A program made the position numbers and the translations under genes. Of a DNA stretch of 64,000 bases, positions 52,560 through 61,655 are shown piece by piece; positions within the stretch are counted from its first letter, which is position 1; every line of letters begins with the position of its first letter. Source of the DNA: Symsagittifera roscoffensis (taxonomy: Eukaryota > Xenacoelomorpha > Acoela > Convolutidae). Under the pieces are notes generated by a model. It saw only the letters and a list, made by a program, of their open reading frames with translations. It did no database searches and was not told where the DNA came from. Where the stretch lies: contig NC_087062.1 in assembly GCF_963678635.1 (NCBI RefSeq), positions 1,614,001 to 1,678,000 on the forward strand, given 5' to 3'.

Positions 52560-54228
52560 AGCTCTCAGCCGTGAGGATCATCCTTCCGGCATCCCGACTT
52601 GCAAGATTCCTCAGGATGTTATTCCACCTGACCACTCCTTCGTTGTGCCTTCTCCCTATTGCAGTCAAACGCCTTGCATTCATTGGCACAGTGCAAACGG
52701 TCAGTACCGCGCAGTTGAACTTCTGCCAGAGAGAAGTAAACAAGCACACCATCATTGATTCCCACAGTGCTTCCTCCTCATCCGAACTTCTCGAGATGTT
52801 ATTTGTCCCAACTAGGATCATTACATTAGGGATTCTCCCTGGATGCATCAACTCCACCATCCGAAATAACTGGGCTATGGTCGCGCCTCCAAAGGCCATC
52901 ACCGTGGTGACCCAAGAGGTTCTCAAGTTCGAGAGTACTCTGACAAAGCTATCTCCCAGTATCAGATGGGATGTTCCTAGCGGTGCTTGCTGCAGGTTCA
53001 CTGCCGGGTTCGAGGTCGCTCGATTGAAGCAAGCTCTCGATTCCGCCTCTGGAACTCCTGTGAAGTTATACTTCAATTGATTGTTCTTCTGTACATCTAT
53101 CACACGTGATACTTTCTTCGCCGGCATCTTTCGTATCCTCCTCTCTGGGACCTTAGAGCTCCCCATTGGTGGCGTTGTGTCGCTAACTCCCTGTCTGGTC
53201 ATCACTCTTTGGGAGAGTCGTACTCTGCCCGTATCGTCGATCGTTCCATAGGGTGCAGTCACCCCGGAACCTAGCACATTCTTGTTGGCGACTAGTCGTC
53301 CAGCTGTCTCTATCAGCTTCCTCACCGTTTGTTCCACGACTGGGTCATTCAAGGTGTCACTCGGGTCCGAGATCGTCACTCGACCTGTTCTTGTCGGGGG
53401 TCGCGTTTCCGTTGTCTGACTTATCTCTCGAGGCGTCAAGAGCTCCATCGGGGACTGCCCACGAGGAATACTCCTTGCAGGTATCACTTTTTCCACGGCT
53501 GTAGTCAATGCCACCCGTTCCGATCGCTCCTTGTAGTCCCGCATCAAGCGCTCAATTTCTTCACCCTGCTTTTTGTTGCAGTCTTGAAACAATCTCTTCC
53601 GCATGTCTTTATCTTCCTCCGTACTGAGCATGGTATTAGTCATCTCATCCAGCTCCTTTCTGGTCTTTTCCAGCTCGTCTTTTATCCCATCTAGATCTTG
53701 CATGGTTCGGTTCGTTTGAACACCTTGTTCTACTTTCGCACTATTTAGTGGCACAGCTGCTCTCAGTGGTGAACTAGACGAGGCAGCCTCGCTGTTCATC
53801 TCTTGATGCATTCTCCTCAGCCCAGCCTTGGGCTTGGAGGGCAAAGGCATTTCACCTGGTTGATAAGTCCTAGAACTTCCCAATCCAGGCTCATTCGCCA
53901 AGTCACTCCCTGAGAGAGCCCCGTTTCTCCACCTCATCACTCTCATGTTCGGGCGGTCTAGTACTCCCCTTTCTCCGTATGCTGCCATCAATAGGACTTC
54001 CGTGGGGCGGTCCTCACGGTTGTTATGCCCCAAGATGTTTATCAGGGCGGTCAGCAACATGACTACCTCTGGGTCCTCCAGAGCAAAGTCTCGGTCCATT
54101 AGCCGACGATAGATCGCATCTACCATCGGTCCTACATATGCCTCTGTCAGGTCCATCAATTCATCCAAGTTGAAATTATCCATTCTCTTTTCAAGTTTTG
54201 ATTCGATTTGATTCAAGGTTTGACTCAA
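52516..54228 (-). CDS. ORF2 N-terminus with SGNH hydrolase domain, copy B (570 aa)
   Basis: Best copy of the ORF2 start. The likely initiator is Met16 (MDNFNLDEL); the 15 residues before it are not conserved. Residues 16-70 form a helical module and about 180-245 a coiled coil. About 260-400 are Thr/Arg/Pro-rich, with a VVEQTVRKLIETAGRLVANK helix. Residues 420-550 are the SGNH domain: block I LGDSF with Ser427 (codon 52948-52950), block II AFGGAT, and block III VGTNN with Gly474 and Asn476. The His is in the next frame. After about residue 552 the frame is shifted. SGNH hydrolases cleave esters or acetyl groups; whether this one acts on lipid, glycan or protein modification is unknown. Confidence 0.8.
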   Translation of the reverse strand: MSQTLNQIESKLEKRMDNFNLDELMDLTEAYVGPMVDAIYRRLMDRDFALEDPEVVMLLTALINILGHNNREDRPTEVLLMAAYGERGVLDRPNMRVMRWRNGALSGSDLANEPGLGSSRTYQPGEMPLPSKPKAGLRRMHQEMNSEAASSSSPLRAAVPLNSAKVEQGVQTNRTMQDLDGIKDELEKTRKELDEMTNTMLSTEEDKDMRKRLFQDCNKKQGEEIERLMRDYKERSERVALTTAVEKVIPARSIPRGQSPMELLTPREISQTTETRPPTRTGRVTISDPSDTLNDPVVEQTVRKLIETAGRLVANKNVLGSGVTAPYGTIDDTGRVRLSQRVMTRQGVSDTTPPMGSSKVPERRIRKMPAKKVSRVIDVQKNNQLKYNFTGVPEAESRACFNRATSNPAVNLQQAPLGTSHLILGDSFVRVLSNLRTSWVTTVMAFGGATIAQLFRMVELMHPGRIPNVMILVGTNNISRSSDEEEALWESMMVCLFTSLWQKFNCAVLTVCTVPMNARRLTAIGRRHNEGVVRWNNILRNLASRDAGRMILTAESYGSGQADYGRHPLR

Positions 54229-54554
54229 GTGAGTAATTAAATGATCAATCAGGATCTAGAAAAGAGGTCACGAATATCACACTTGTCAGTTTCACTTTAA
54301 CTTCGTTAAAATTTAATTAAAAATGTCAGATAAAAATATTTTGATCCTAAAATGTATTAAAATCAATCGGTCTCTAAAAATTTGGAATTCGACCTAAGAT
54401 TGGACCGTCCAAACTTTGGATCTATACCTAAGATCATTATTCAGTTGTTCGTGGTCACTAACTCCTTACCCAGGACCTTAATAACATAACAGATAACATA
54501 ACATAACACACATTACGTACTTTAGTCTGACACCCTCTTGCATGTCATCTTAAC
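54229..54554 (-). other. Untranslated gap between pol and ORF2, copy B
   Basis: No open frame. Contains TTCGTGGTCACTA (54448-54460), the exact reverse complement of TAGTGACCACGAA in the leader (63521-63533), and ATAACATAACA runs. Confidence 0.65.
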
Positions 54555-56015
54555 TCAGCCTATACTTAAGTAATATTTCTTATGTAAGTATACTTGTATA
54601 ATAGTATCAGAGAAGATTACGTGTATGAGTGCGTACAGTTCTCGAGGATGCAGTCGTCCTCTGTTCGGGTCGTACACTGGAAGCGAAAGCTCCTTCACAT
54701 CCCCTTCCATGAGTAAGTCTCTCAATCTCGTCAAGGACAAGACTAGGTTTTCCGGGTCTACGTGCCGCTTCTCCGTCGCCCGTGTCACTAAGAAACATAG
54801 GTCTTTTCCCGGTATCTGTGACGCCGCCGGAGGCAAGGCTGCTACACCCCCTATTCCTGGTTTTTGCTTCCGAAGGAATTCTATGTTTTTATATTCTCTC
54901 TTAAAATCTGCTGCTAACGCTGTCTTAAAACTCATGTCTGCTGTGATTGCTATTGCACATGTTCTATTGGTGAGTATGAAATCGCTGTCTGTTAATATTA
55001 TGCTACTTGAATATTCTTTTGGTAAGTTAAAAAATGACACAACTACCCTCCCTATGTCAGGTTTCTTAGGTTCTTCGCCTGTTTCTGCTTCTAAGTCTTC
55101 TGTCTCTCTTGCTATTCTTAACTTTTTTATTATTAATTTTTCAGTGTGGGTAAGTCCTACCCCCACTCCCCGGACAAAAATATCCATCGACGTCCCCTTT
55201 CCATTCGTCAAGTCTTGTTCATATGACTGCTGTTGCTCGTCGTCGAATTCTACCTGGGGTTTCGACCGGTCATCGACCCACTCATCGTCGTGATCATCGA
55301 CTATGTCAATGTCCTGTGACACAGTTATTTCTTCTAGACCCACTACTTCTTCCCCTATCTTCTTTAGGACTATCCTGTCCACTACAAAATCGTCGCCGTA
55401 AGGGTTATATTTCTTCTTGGATTTTGTCCTGTCATTTTGACGAGTCTGTAATGTGAACGGAAGATCCGGTTCCAAGCTCTTAGGAACCTCCCTTTGTTCA
55501 GGGTCTTGCCAGTCCTCTTCTGCGTAGGGTAAAGTTTCATCGTCTGCTTCAATCACGTCATTTGGGTCCAGGTCCAGTGGTGTACTTGTTCCTTCCTCTA
55601 TGACTTCATTTCCATCGTTCTTTTCCCTGGTGCCCTTCTCATTGACCTCACAAGCAGGGTCCATCATTAGATAATCCCCTTCTTCCATGTCTGCAGGTAT
55701 ACACCAGTCTTCTGTCGATGGATTGTAAGGCTTAATGTTTTTGTAATGAGCGGCTCGGCCAGTACTCAGTCTATAAAAGCGTCCCTCCTGGTGCACCTCC
55801 GTAATCATGAAGGGTCCTCTCCACTTTTTTAGGAGCCTTTTCGTCCCTTTCGGGGGTATAACGTTCTGAAATACCCATACGTAATCTCCTACCGAGTAAG
55901 CTTCCGCACCAGCTGCTTTCTTGTCAAATCTTTTCCTCTGCCTTGCCGGTGCTTGCTGAGTATTTCGTCTACACAAGTCGTTCAACTCTTGAGGACGTCT
56001 AATTTCATCCCTCAC
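54555..56015 (-). CDS. Integrase C-terminus fused to macro-like domain, copy B (486 aa)
   Basis: Residues about 30-110 are the integrase GPY/F-type module (DYVWVFQ, KKWRGPFMITEV). About 110-270 are the acidic tail. About 275-335 form a linker (MDIFVRGVGVGLTH), with some 65 residues of copy A missing before it. Residues about 340-486 are the macro-like domain (TCAIAITADMSFKTALAADF, KDLCFLVTRATEKRHV, PVYDPNRGRLHPRELYALI). It ends in HKKYYLSIG and a natural stop shared with copy A, so this is probably the true end of pol. Confidence 0.7.
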   Translation of the reverse strand: MRDEIRRPQELNDLCRRNTQQAPARQRKRFDKKAAGAEAYSVGDYVWVFQNVIPPKGTKRLLKKWRGPFMITEVHQEGRFYRLSTGRAAHYKNIKPYNPSTEDWCIPADMEEGDYLMMDPACEVNEKGTREKNDGNEVIEEGTSTPLDLDPNDVIEADDETLPYAEEDWQDPEQREVPKSLEPDLPFTLQTRQNDRTKSKKKYNPYGDDFVVDRIVLKKIGEEVVGLEEITVSQDIDIVDDHDDEWVDDRSKPQVEFDDEQQQSYEQDLTNGKGTSMDIFVRGVGVGLTHTEKLIIKKLRIARETEDLEAETGEEPKKPDIGRVVVSFFNLPKEYSSSIILTDSDFILTNRTCAIAITADMSFKTALAADFKREYKNIEFLRKQKPGIGGVAALPPAASQIPGKDLCFLVTRATEKRHVDPENLVLSLTRLRDLLMEGDVKELSLPVYDPNRGRLHPRELYALIHVIFSDTIIQVYLHKKYYLSIG

Positions 56016-56097
56016 ATAGACCTGTGGTGACGTCTTCTTCCCTCATACTCTGGGTAGAAGAAAGTCAAGGGCAAAGACTTCTCGTGCCCGGTCAGCA

Positions 56098-57882
56098 TCA
56101 TATGTGGGCTAACTCCGGTGGTGGATGTTGTGTGCTATTGTAAGCTCCCATCACCTGTGGAAGATATCTGTCCCAATCGGTCATGTACCTGGAACAATAT
56201 ACCCTCAGCATCGACACTAACTTTCGATTCTGCCTTTCCACTAAGCCATTTGTCTGGGGATGGTATGTCGTGGAGTGACCTTGAGCAACTTGTGAGCATC
56301 TCATTAGCTCTTTCGTGAGTACTCCTACAAAAGCTGTTCCGTTATCCGATTGAAACGTCATCGGACAACCGTGTCTCGCTATCCACGTATTGATCAAGTG
56401 GTCGCACGTCTCTTCAGCCGAGGCAGTTATGCAGGGCACGGCCTCTGCATACTTCGTGAAGTGATCTATCATGACCAAGACTTGATTATAACCACTGTCT
56501 GTCATGCATATCTTTTGGTCTATCTGCACTACCTCGTTGAATTCAGACGACTCGATCGATTGTAAAGGAAATCGCAACTTCCTTGGATCCTTGACCTGTT
56601 GGCTTGACAGACATGCTGTTACACACTTCTCACATGCCTTTTTCATTCCAGGCCACTCAAAGCGCTTCAGGATCCTCTGATACACTTTGTCGATCCCCTG
56701 ATGGCCCATCTGATTTTGCGACCTGAACAAAAGTTCTGTCTGATAGAGTTGTGGAAACACTATCGCGTTATAATTATATAGGACTTTGTCTTCATCTCTT
56801 CTCTTGCAAGCCACAATCCCGTCCTTGTTCAAGTATAACCTTCCCTCTTTCTGCATGAAATACTGTCTCAGGATACGGTAACTGTCTTCTTCCAGGTCAC
56901 CCTTATCTGGTGCACCATTTTCTATCCACCTCTTCAGGTTGCTGGTCATGCGGTCATTTCTCTGCGCCCTTAGAAGATTCGAGAGTCTGTATCTCGCCTT
57001 CAAGTATGTCTTCATGACCCTCATCTGACTATTCACCTCATTGGGCTGGTGTGTATCTTCTTCCATCTTAACGCACCAAATCTTCGCCAACGGCTGTGTT
57101 TCTTGTTTGAACGGCTGAAGATCAGTCCTGACTACCTCTTTTTGTGGCAACAGACTTATCGAACATTTCGATACCGCTATTGTTTCCAAATCATCCGCTG
57201 CTTTGTCAAAGATTCTTTCACCTTGTATGAGGTAGCGATCACTATCAGGGTCCTGGTATACCTCTCTATCCAGATCCCTTGCTCGATTTTCCACTAGTAG
57301 TGTGTGGATGGCTGATTCTGACAGTTCCGATCCTGAGCTCGAGTTGCTGTCTGTGTAGGTGTCAATTCTTGAGTTTCGGGAGTTGTCATCTGTTGAAGAG
57401 TCTGCGACGGAGTCTGCACCATCTCCTGGGTCAGTTCTGTGCTTTCTTCTCATCCATCTGAAATCCGCGGACAAAACTTTGTTCTCCAGGTCCTGCTTCC
57501 CATCAGGAACTTCCTCATCTACATCAGACTCACCGGAAAAACTTTTCTGTCCCGGGTGTTGATCTTGAACTCGCTGGCGCTTCTCATCGTTTGTCTCCCC
57601 GGACAAACAATCTTGCACCAGGTTTCGTTCTACCTTTTCACCTTCTTTATCTTGGTCCACAAAGGTAACGGTTTTCCTTCGCGTATTGCTCCGCTGTTCT
57701 TTCCGTCCGTACGAAGTACTGGTTAAAACCTCGTGTGGTATTGAGGATAATAGTTGCTGAACTATTGTCCTACAATCCCTCTCGTTCTCTTCGTGTTGTC
57801 GTCTTGACGGCATGATCTTCACCTTCTCCCTGACTGTTAGTGATGCCACTGCTGCTGCCCACTCGGGGTCATCTCTGGTCAC
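56098..57882 (-). CDS. Linker and integrase core, copy B (594 aa)
   Basis: Residues 1-385 are the acidic RNase H-integrase linker with (F/L)SGE words at about 93 and 115. Integrase follows: MGHQGIDKV (His394), ACLSSQQ (second Cys of the finger changed to Ser), Asp455 in VVQIDQ, Asp513 in FQSDNG and Glu549 in LVERQN, with exactly 35 residues between the last two. The catalytic triad is intact, but the zinc finger has lost one His (QNQ for HDH) and one Cys. The frame ends at PELAHI, where a few bases are lost before the next frame. Confidence 0.85.
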   Translation of the reverse strand: MTRDDPEWAAAVASLTVREKVKIMPSRRQHEENERDCRTIVQQLLSSIPHEVLTSTSYGRKEQRSNTRRKTVTFVDQDKEGEKVERNLVQDCLSGETNDEKRQRVQDQHPGQKSFSGESDVDEEVPDGKQDLENKVLSADFRWMRRKHRTDPGDGADSVADSSTDDNSRNSRIDTYTDSNSSSGSELSESAIHTLLVENRARDLDREVYQDPDSDRYLIQGERIFDKAADDLETIAVSKCSISLLPQKEVVRTDLQPFKQETQPLAKIWCVKMEEDTHQPNEVNSQMRVMKTYLKARYRLSNLLRAQRNDRMTSNLKRWIENGAPDKGDLEEDSYRILRQYFMQKEGRLYLNKDGIVACKRRDEDKVLYNYNAIVFPQLYQTELLFRSQNQMGHQGIDKVYQRILKRFEWPGMKKACEKCVTACLSSQQVKDPRKLRFPLQSIESSEFNEVVQIDQKICMTDSGYNQVLVMIDHFTKYAEAVPCITASAEETCDHLINTWIARHGCPMTFQSDNGTAFVGVLTKELMRCSQVAQGHSTTYHPQTNGLVERQNRKLVSMLRVYCSRYMTDWDRYLPQVMGAYNSTQHPPPELAHI

Positions 57883-58903
57883 TTCTGACCTGCACCGTTT
57901 GATTCAATAATGAGAGGCTGTTTATGTTCATGCGAGAAAGCTCCTGCTGGACCAGGTTTGAGCGCAGCAACAGATCCAAAGGGACCGGGTCCTCCTTGGA
58001 TAGGATCTTTATCTCGACTGCTTTCTCTACAGGTAACTCAGGATGTCCTGGAATTGGATGTCCAGACTTGTCCAACCATCTCGTTAAGGGAAGCGCTTCA
58101 TAAGTTTCTTTGTCCAGAAACGAGAATTCTTCCTTTATTTCTGCCTGATTGGTTTGCTTCTGTTCCAATCTGTCATAGAACTCAGTTTTCTTGCTGAGGC
58201 TGTCAGCATTCTGGTGTTTATCACGCATCCTGTGCTCGATTATCATGTGGTAGCCATCCAATCTTACAATCCATCTACCAATATAACTCTGATCCATCGA
58301 GTAGGTCTTCAACCATGATAACGCTCTGCTGTCTACGCGTAATTTAAAGGGAGCGCTCCCCAAGTATGCGCGGTATTTTTCCACAAATGTGACTACTGCA
58401 AACGTTTCTGCTTTTGGTGCACCATATTTCATCTCAATGTCACTCAAGACCTTTCTGCCATATGCAATGGGACGAAGAACCGTTCCTCCATTCCATTCTT
58501 GCTCCTGATGCAATATTCCTGATATGGCTACTACCGATGCGTCTGTGTCAAGAACATACATGCCCTTTTCTGTAGGCATGCCTAGCACTGGCGCTTCGCA
58601 CAGTTCCCGCTTTATGTTCTCGAAGGCAACTTGTGCTTCATCTTTCCATTCGAACTGTTTCCCTTTGTTGCGCATCAGCTTCTGCATCGGATACACCTTG
58701 TCTGCATATCTTTTTATGAACTCACGGTAGTAGTTGGCAAACCCTAGGAAGCTCAAGAGCTGTGTGTCCGTTCTGGGAGCCTTCGATATCAGCACTGCTT
58801 CTTTTGCTTCTGGGTCCAGCCTCACCCCATGCCTGTCCACCATTCTTCCCAGATACTTGATTGAATCCCTAAGGATTTCACACTTCGATGGTATGCACTT
58901 CAA
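57869..58903 (-). CDS. RT thumb, RNase H and linker start, copy B (344 aa)
   Basis: Residues 1-100: RT thumb and connection (IKYLGRMVDRHG, FLGFANYYREFIKRYADKVYPMQKLM). About 100-230: RNase H with MYVLDTDASVVAISGIL, PIAYGRKVLSD, AETFAVVTFVEK and FKLRVDSRALSWL. The fourth position reads Asp-Ser instead of Asp-Asn but keeps the Asp. Then MIIEHRMRDKHQNADSLSKKTE. This is the best RNase H of the window. Confidence 0.8.
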   Translation of the reverse strand: MKCIPSKCEILRDSIKYLGRMVDRHGVRLDPEAKEAVLISKAPRTDTQLLSFLGFANYYREFIKRYADKVYPMQKLMRNKGKQFEWKDEAQVAFENIKRELCEAPVLGMPTEKGMYVLDTDASVVAISGILHQEQEWNGGTVLRPIAYGRKVLSDIEMKYGAPKAETFAVVTFVEKYRAYLGSAPFKLRVDSRALSWLKTYSMDQSYIGRWIVRLDGYHMIIEHRMRDKHQNADSLSKKTEFYDRLEQKQTNQAEIKEEFSFLDKETYEALPLTRWLDKSGHPIPGHPELPVEKAVEIKILSKEDPVPLDLLLRSNLVQQELSRMNINSLSLLNQTVQVRSDQR

Positions 58904-59127
58904 GCCTGCTCTTTGCTATGACTACGTCATCCACGTAACACATCACAAGGTTCCCATACTTCTTCATCACCCTTCTTCAACGGCGCCTTCCTCAAGTTTG
59001 ATTTCGTGTTCTTGAAAATACATCTGCGTTCCAATTTAAAACCTCTCGTAGTAGCTCGAAATCTCCCTCGCCTATTTTCTCTTTTAAGTGTTCTATCTCT
59101 GGCAAGACCGATTTGTCAGACTCTTGT
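58904..59127 (-). pseudogene. Deleted RT palm, copy B
   Basis: Only scraps remain: the YVDD region in a broken frame (about 58918-58945), then a jump to the fingers region (EEGAV-like word at about 58985), then to ANVFSK-like sequence at about 59010. Relative to copy A about 430 bases of the palm between the fingers and YVDD are lost, in more than one event. Confidence 0.75.
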
Positions 59128-61032
59128 TCATATGTATGACGAGGGGCGTTCTGGAAAATTCGAGCAGCTCAATAAGCCGTCGTCCGTGTCGGACTTCATT
59201 GAAAAAAGTTTATGAATAGATTTTAATTCATTAATTCTTTCTAAAATTTTCTCTTTATTGGCATGATAAGGACAGTCTTTCACACTAAATTTTGTCAAGT
59301 TTTGTGTCTCTTCATAGTCGGTCCTCATCGGCAAAGCGTAACCAAGCTTCTTTCCACGCTGGATTGAAACCTTGGTGTCCAGTGTGTTCAATAACACACT
59401 GACACACAGTCCGTTTCGCGTTACCGAGAAGCTCCGGCCTAAAATCACTGAGCTTTGACTATTTGGATTTGGTACCAAACAAACCTGTTTACTATCACTT
59501 AACGAATTTAAATTTCTCATTCTAAAAATTGCTACCACAGCCTGCCCTGACTGAAGTTTTACTTTTCTGTCTAAAAAAATTGGTACCTTGTTTTCGTCTG
59601 TTATTATCCTATTAATTGGTTTCTTAACATACTTCTGATCCGGGTTCCTAATCTTTATTAGACCGTTGTTCAAGTCGATCATCACGTCAAAATTCCTGAC
59701 GAAATCTCTTTCCAAGATGAATTGGTCGGCGTCGTCCAAATTCTCTACCACCAGGAAGCTCATCCAAAGATCCCGCCCTTCCATGTGGAGAACCGTTATT
59801 GGTGTTGTTCCGGCTACGTTAATCGCTCCTCGATTGGCGGCGGCCAGTCGGAGATTTGTTGGAATTAGATCTTCCCTCGTGAATCCCATTCTTTCCCAAG
59901 TTTTTGTCGACATCACACTCACTACCGCTCGTGTGTCCAGAAGCCCTGTGACTCCGATTTTCTTTCCGTTGGTGTCGAGCAGATATGCAGTCACATCTGC
60001 TTCGTACCCAATGTGTTCTGCGTCTTGTTCCATCATGGCGTTATGGCCTATCCTGCGGACTTTGAGTTCCTCCTCAACCAAATAGATCTGCCCTATTTTG
60101 TCACTATCTGTGGTCACATAAGTCCTAGTGTAGATACTGATTCCATCCACGTTCAGCATCACTTGATACGGCCCATAGACTTCCACGTAGCGTCCATGAA
60201 GCTTCTTTATGCGAGGGCCACCCGTTGTTAGTAGTGCTCGCACAGCTCTTGACTCAATGCGTGGCTCCACCTGCCTCAGATAATCTGCATGTGTGTCCAA
60301 ATGCATCAAAGTGAACTGTGATGGTTCACTCAGATTTCTGATTACCTGGTGTCCTGCTACCGAGATTATTGATTGTATTAGGCTTCCTTGTGGCACCATG
60401 CCAAACCTCTGACCAGAGATCACATTAAGTTTCATGCTCAAACTACTTGATGCCTTTGTCTCTTCGACTTCTGTCGCCTCGAAGGTATTCAGTTTCTCCT
60501 GTAGTTTCTCATTTTTCAGTTCGAGTTTCACTTTTTGTTCGATCTCTTTTGTCACCAGTTCCTGCTGCACTCTGTTTAGAGCATCCCTTGCGGCTGCCCT
60601 GTAATCAATCTTGAAGTCATCGGCCGAATGCACTGGTTCCGGCTCGCATGTCTCTTCAGTTACCGCTTGCATTTTCTTCGTCGCCAGCTCTTGCGGTTTG
60701 TCTTTTCTGCGCGCCTCCGCTTCACTCAAAAGGCGAGCCTTCCTGGCTTCCAATCCTGATAAAGCTTCCTCATGCCTTGGATGCTTGATGTCTGCTACAG
60801 CATCCCAGAATGTCGGACAATCCGATTTCAAATTACGTTCCAAGTTGCAAAAGAAAAACCTCGGGCCGAATTTTGCAATTACTCCTCTCATGAAATCTTC
60901 ATGATCGACTTCTGACGCATCTTCGTCCTCGAGGCTAAAGCCTATTGCTTTCATGGCCTGTTTGGAAGTTGGGCATGCTGACACATGATGGTCCGTCGAA
61001 CTGCAATTTGCACAAGAGCGCCTCTTGTCCAT
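59128..61032 (-). CDS. Zinc knuckle, protease and connector, copy B (634 aa)
   Basis: Residues 7-20 form a C-x2-C-x4-H-x4-C knuckle. A second, degenerate knuckle follows (FFFCNLERNLKSDC: first Cys replaced by Phe, His by Asn). Residues about 130-190 are helical. The protease has LLDTRAVVSVMS, where DTG has become DTR, so it is inactive. The flap word LERDFVRNFDVMIDLNN and connector words (LGRSFSVTRNGLC, KKLGYALPM) follow. This is the longest uninterrupted NC-PR frame. Confidence 0.85.
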   Translation of the reverse strand: MDKRRSCANCSSTDHHVSACPTSKQAMKAIGFSLEDEDASEVDHEDFMRGVIAKFGPRFFFCNLERNLKSDCPTFWDAVADIKHPRHEEALSGLEARKARLLSEAEARRKDKPQELATKKMQAVTEETCEPEPVHSADDFKIDYRAAARDALNRVQQELVTKEIEQKVKLELKNEKLQEKLNTFEATEVEETKASSSLSMKLNVISGQRFGMVPQGSLIQSIISVAGHQVIRNLSEPSQFTLMHLDTHADYLRQVEPRIESRAVRALLTTGGPRIKKLHGRYVEVYGPYQVMLNVDGISIYTRTYVTTDSDKIGQIYLVEEELKVRRIGHNAMMEQDAEHIGYEADVTAYLLDTNGKKIGVTGLLDTRAVVSVMSTKTWERMGFTREDLIPTNLRLAAANRGAINVAGTTPITVLHMEGRDLWMSFLVVENLDDADQFILERDFVRNFDVMIDLNNGLIKIRNPDQKYVKKPINRIITDENKVPIFLDRKVKLQSGQAVVAIFRMRNLNSLSDSKQVCLVPNPNSQSSVILGRSFSVTRNGLCVSVLLNTLDTKVSIQRGKKLGYALPMRTDYEETQNLTKFSVKDCPYHANKEKILERINELKSIHKLFSMKSDTDDGLLSCSNFPERPSSYI

Positions 61033-61616
61033 ATCGTCCCTCGGCTTATACCAGTTGTTCCCTTGGTTTGCTGGTCCGTTGTTAAAATTGCCATAATTGT
61101 TCTTATAATATCCAATCTCGAAGGAGGTTTCAACAAAAGATATTCTTTTTTCTTGAGCCTCAACTCCTCTGGTGTTGGCGCATTGGTTGATAGTGGTGTG
61201 TAATGCGTTGCTAGCATTGTTCGGAGTTCATCATTCTTCACACCATCGATGAATTTCGAGGCTAATGCCAGGTTCATTTTTCTGTTTGACTCATCCGGTT
61301 GGCTGCGTCTTCTCAGCATTTCCAAGTCGTCTAGGAACTTGTCTATCGTTTCATCTTCTCGTTGCCTCCGTTTCTCAAAGCGCATCATTGCTTGGTGCCC
61401 CTGCACCCCTGATCCAAAAGGATTTAACAAGATTTCGAAAATTTTCTCAGCTGTGTCTCGCTGATATTGCTTCTTGGCCATGACACAGTTCAGGGCTGTC
61501 CCCTCCAAATTACTGGTGAGCGCACTGCACTCTTGTCTTTCCGACAAATCCTCTTCCTCGAAATGCAATTTCATTACCTCTAGCAATACAGCCATCAGAT
61601 TCGTCTTTTGTAGCAT
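60951..61616 (-). pseudogene. Gag capsid-like domain, copy B
   Basis: 221 residues: MKLHFEEEDLSERQECSAL, LEGTALNCVMAKK, KIFEILLNPFGSG, MRFEKRRQREDETIDKFL. The last about 60 residues are out of phase with the knuckle frame, which overlaps in 60951-61032. The gap to the upstream Gag frame (61617-61655) contains stops. Confidence 0.75.
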
Positions 61617-61655
61617 CTTGGTTTCTTAAAGACTCTTCTGGACTTCTCACTGCGT

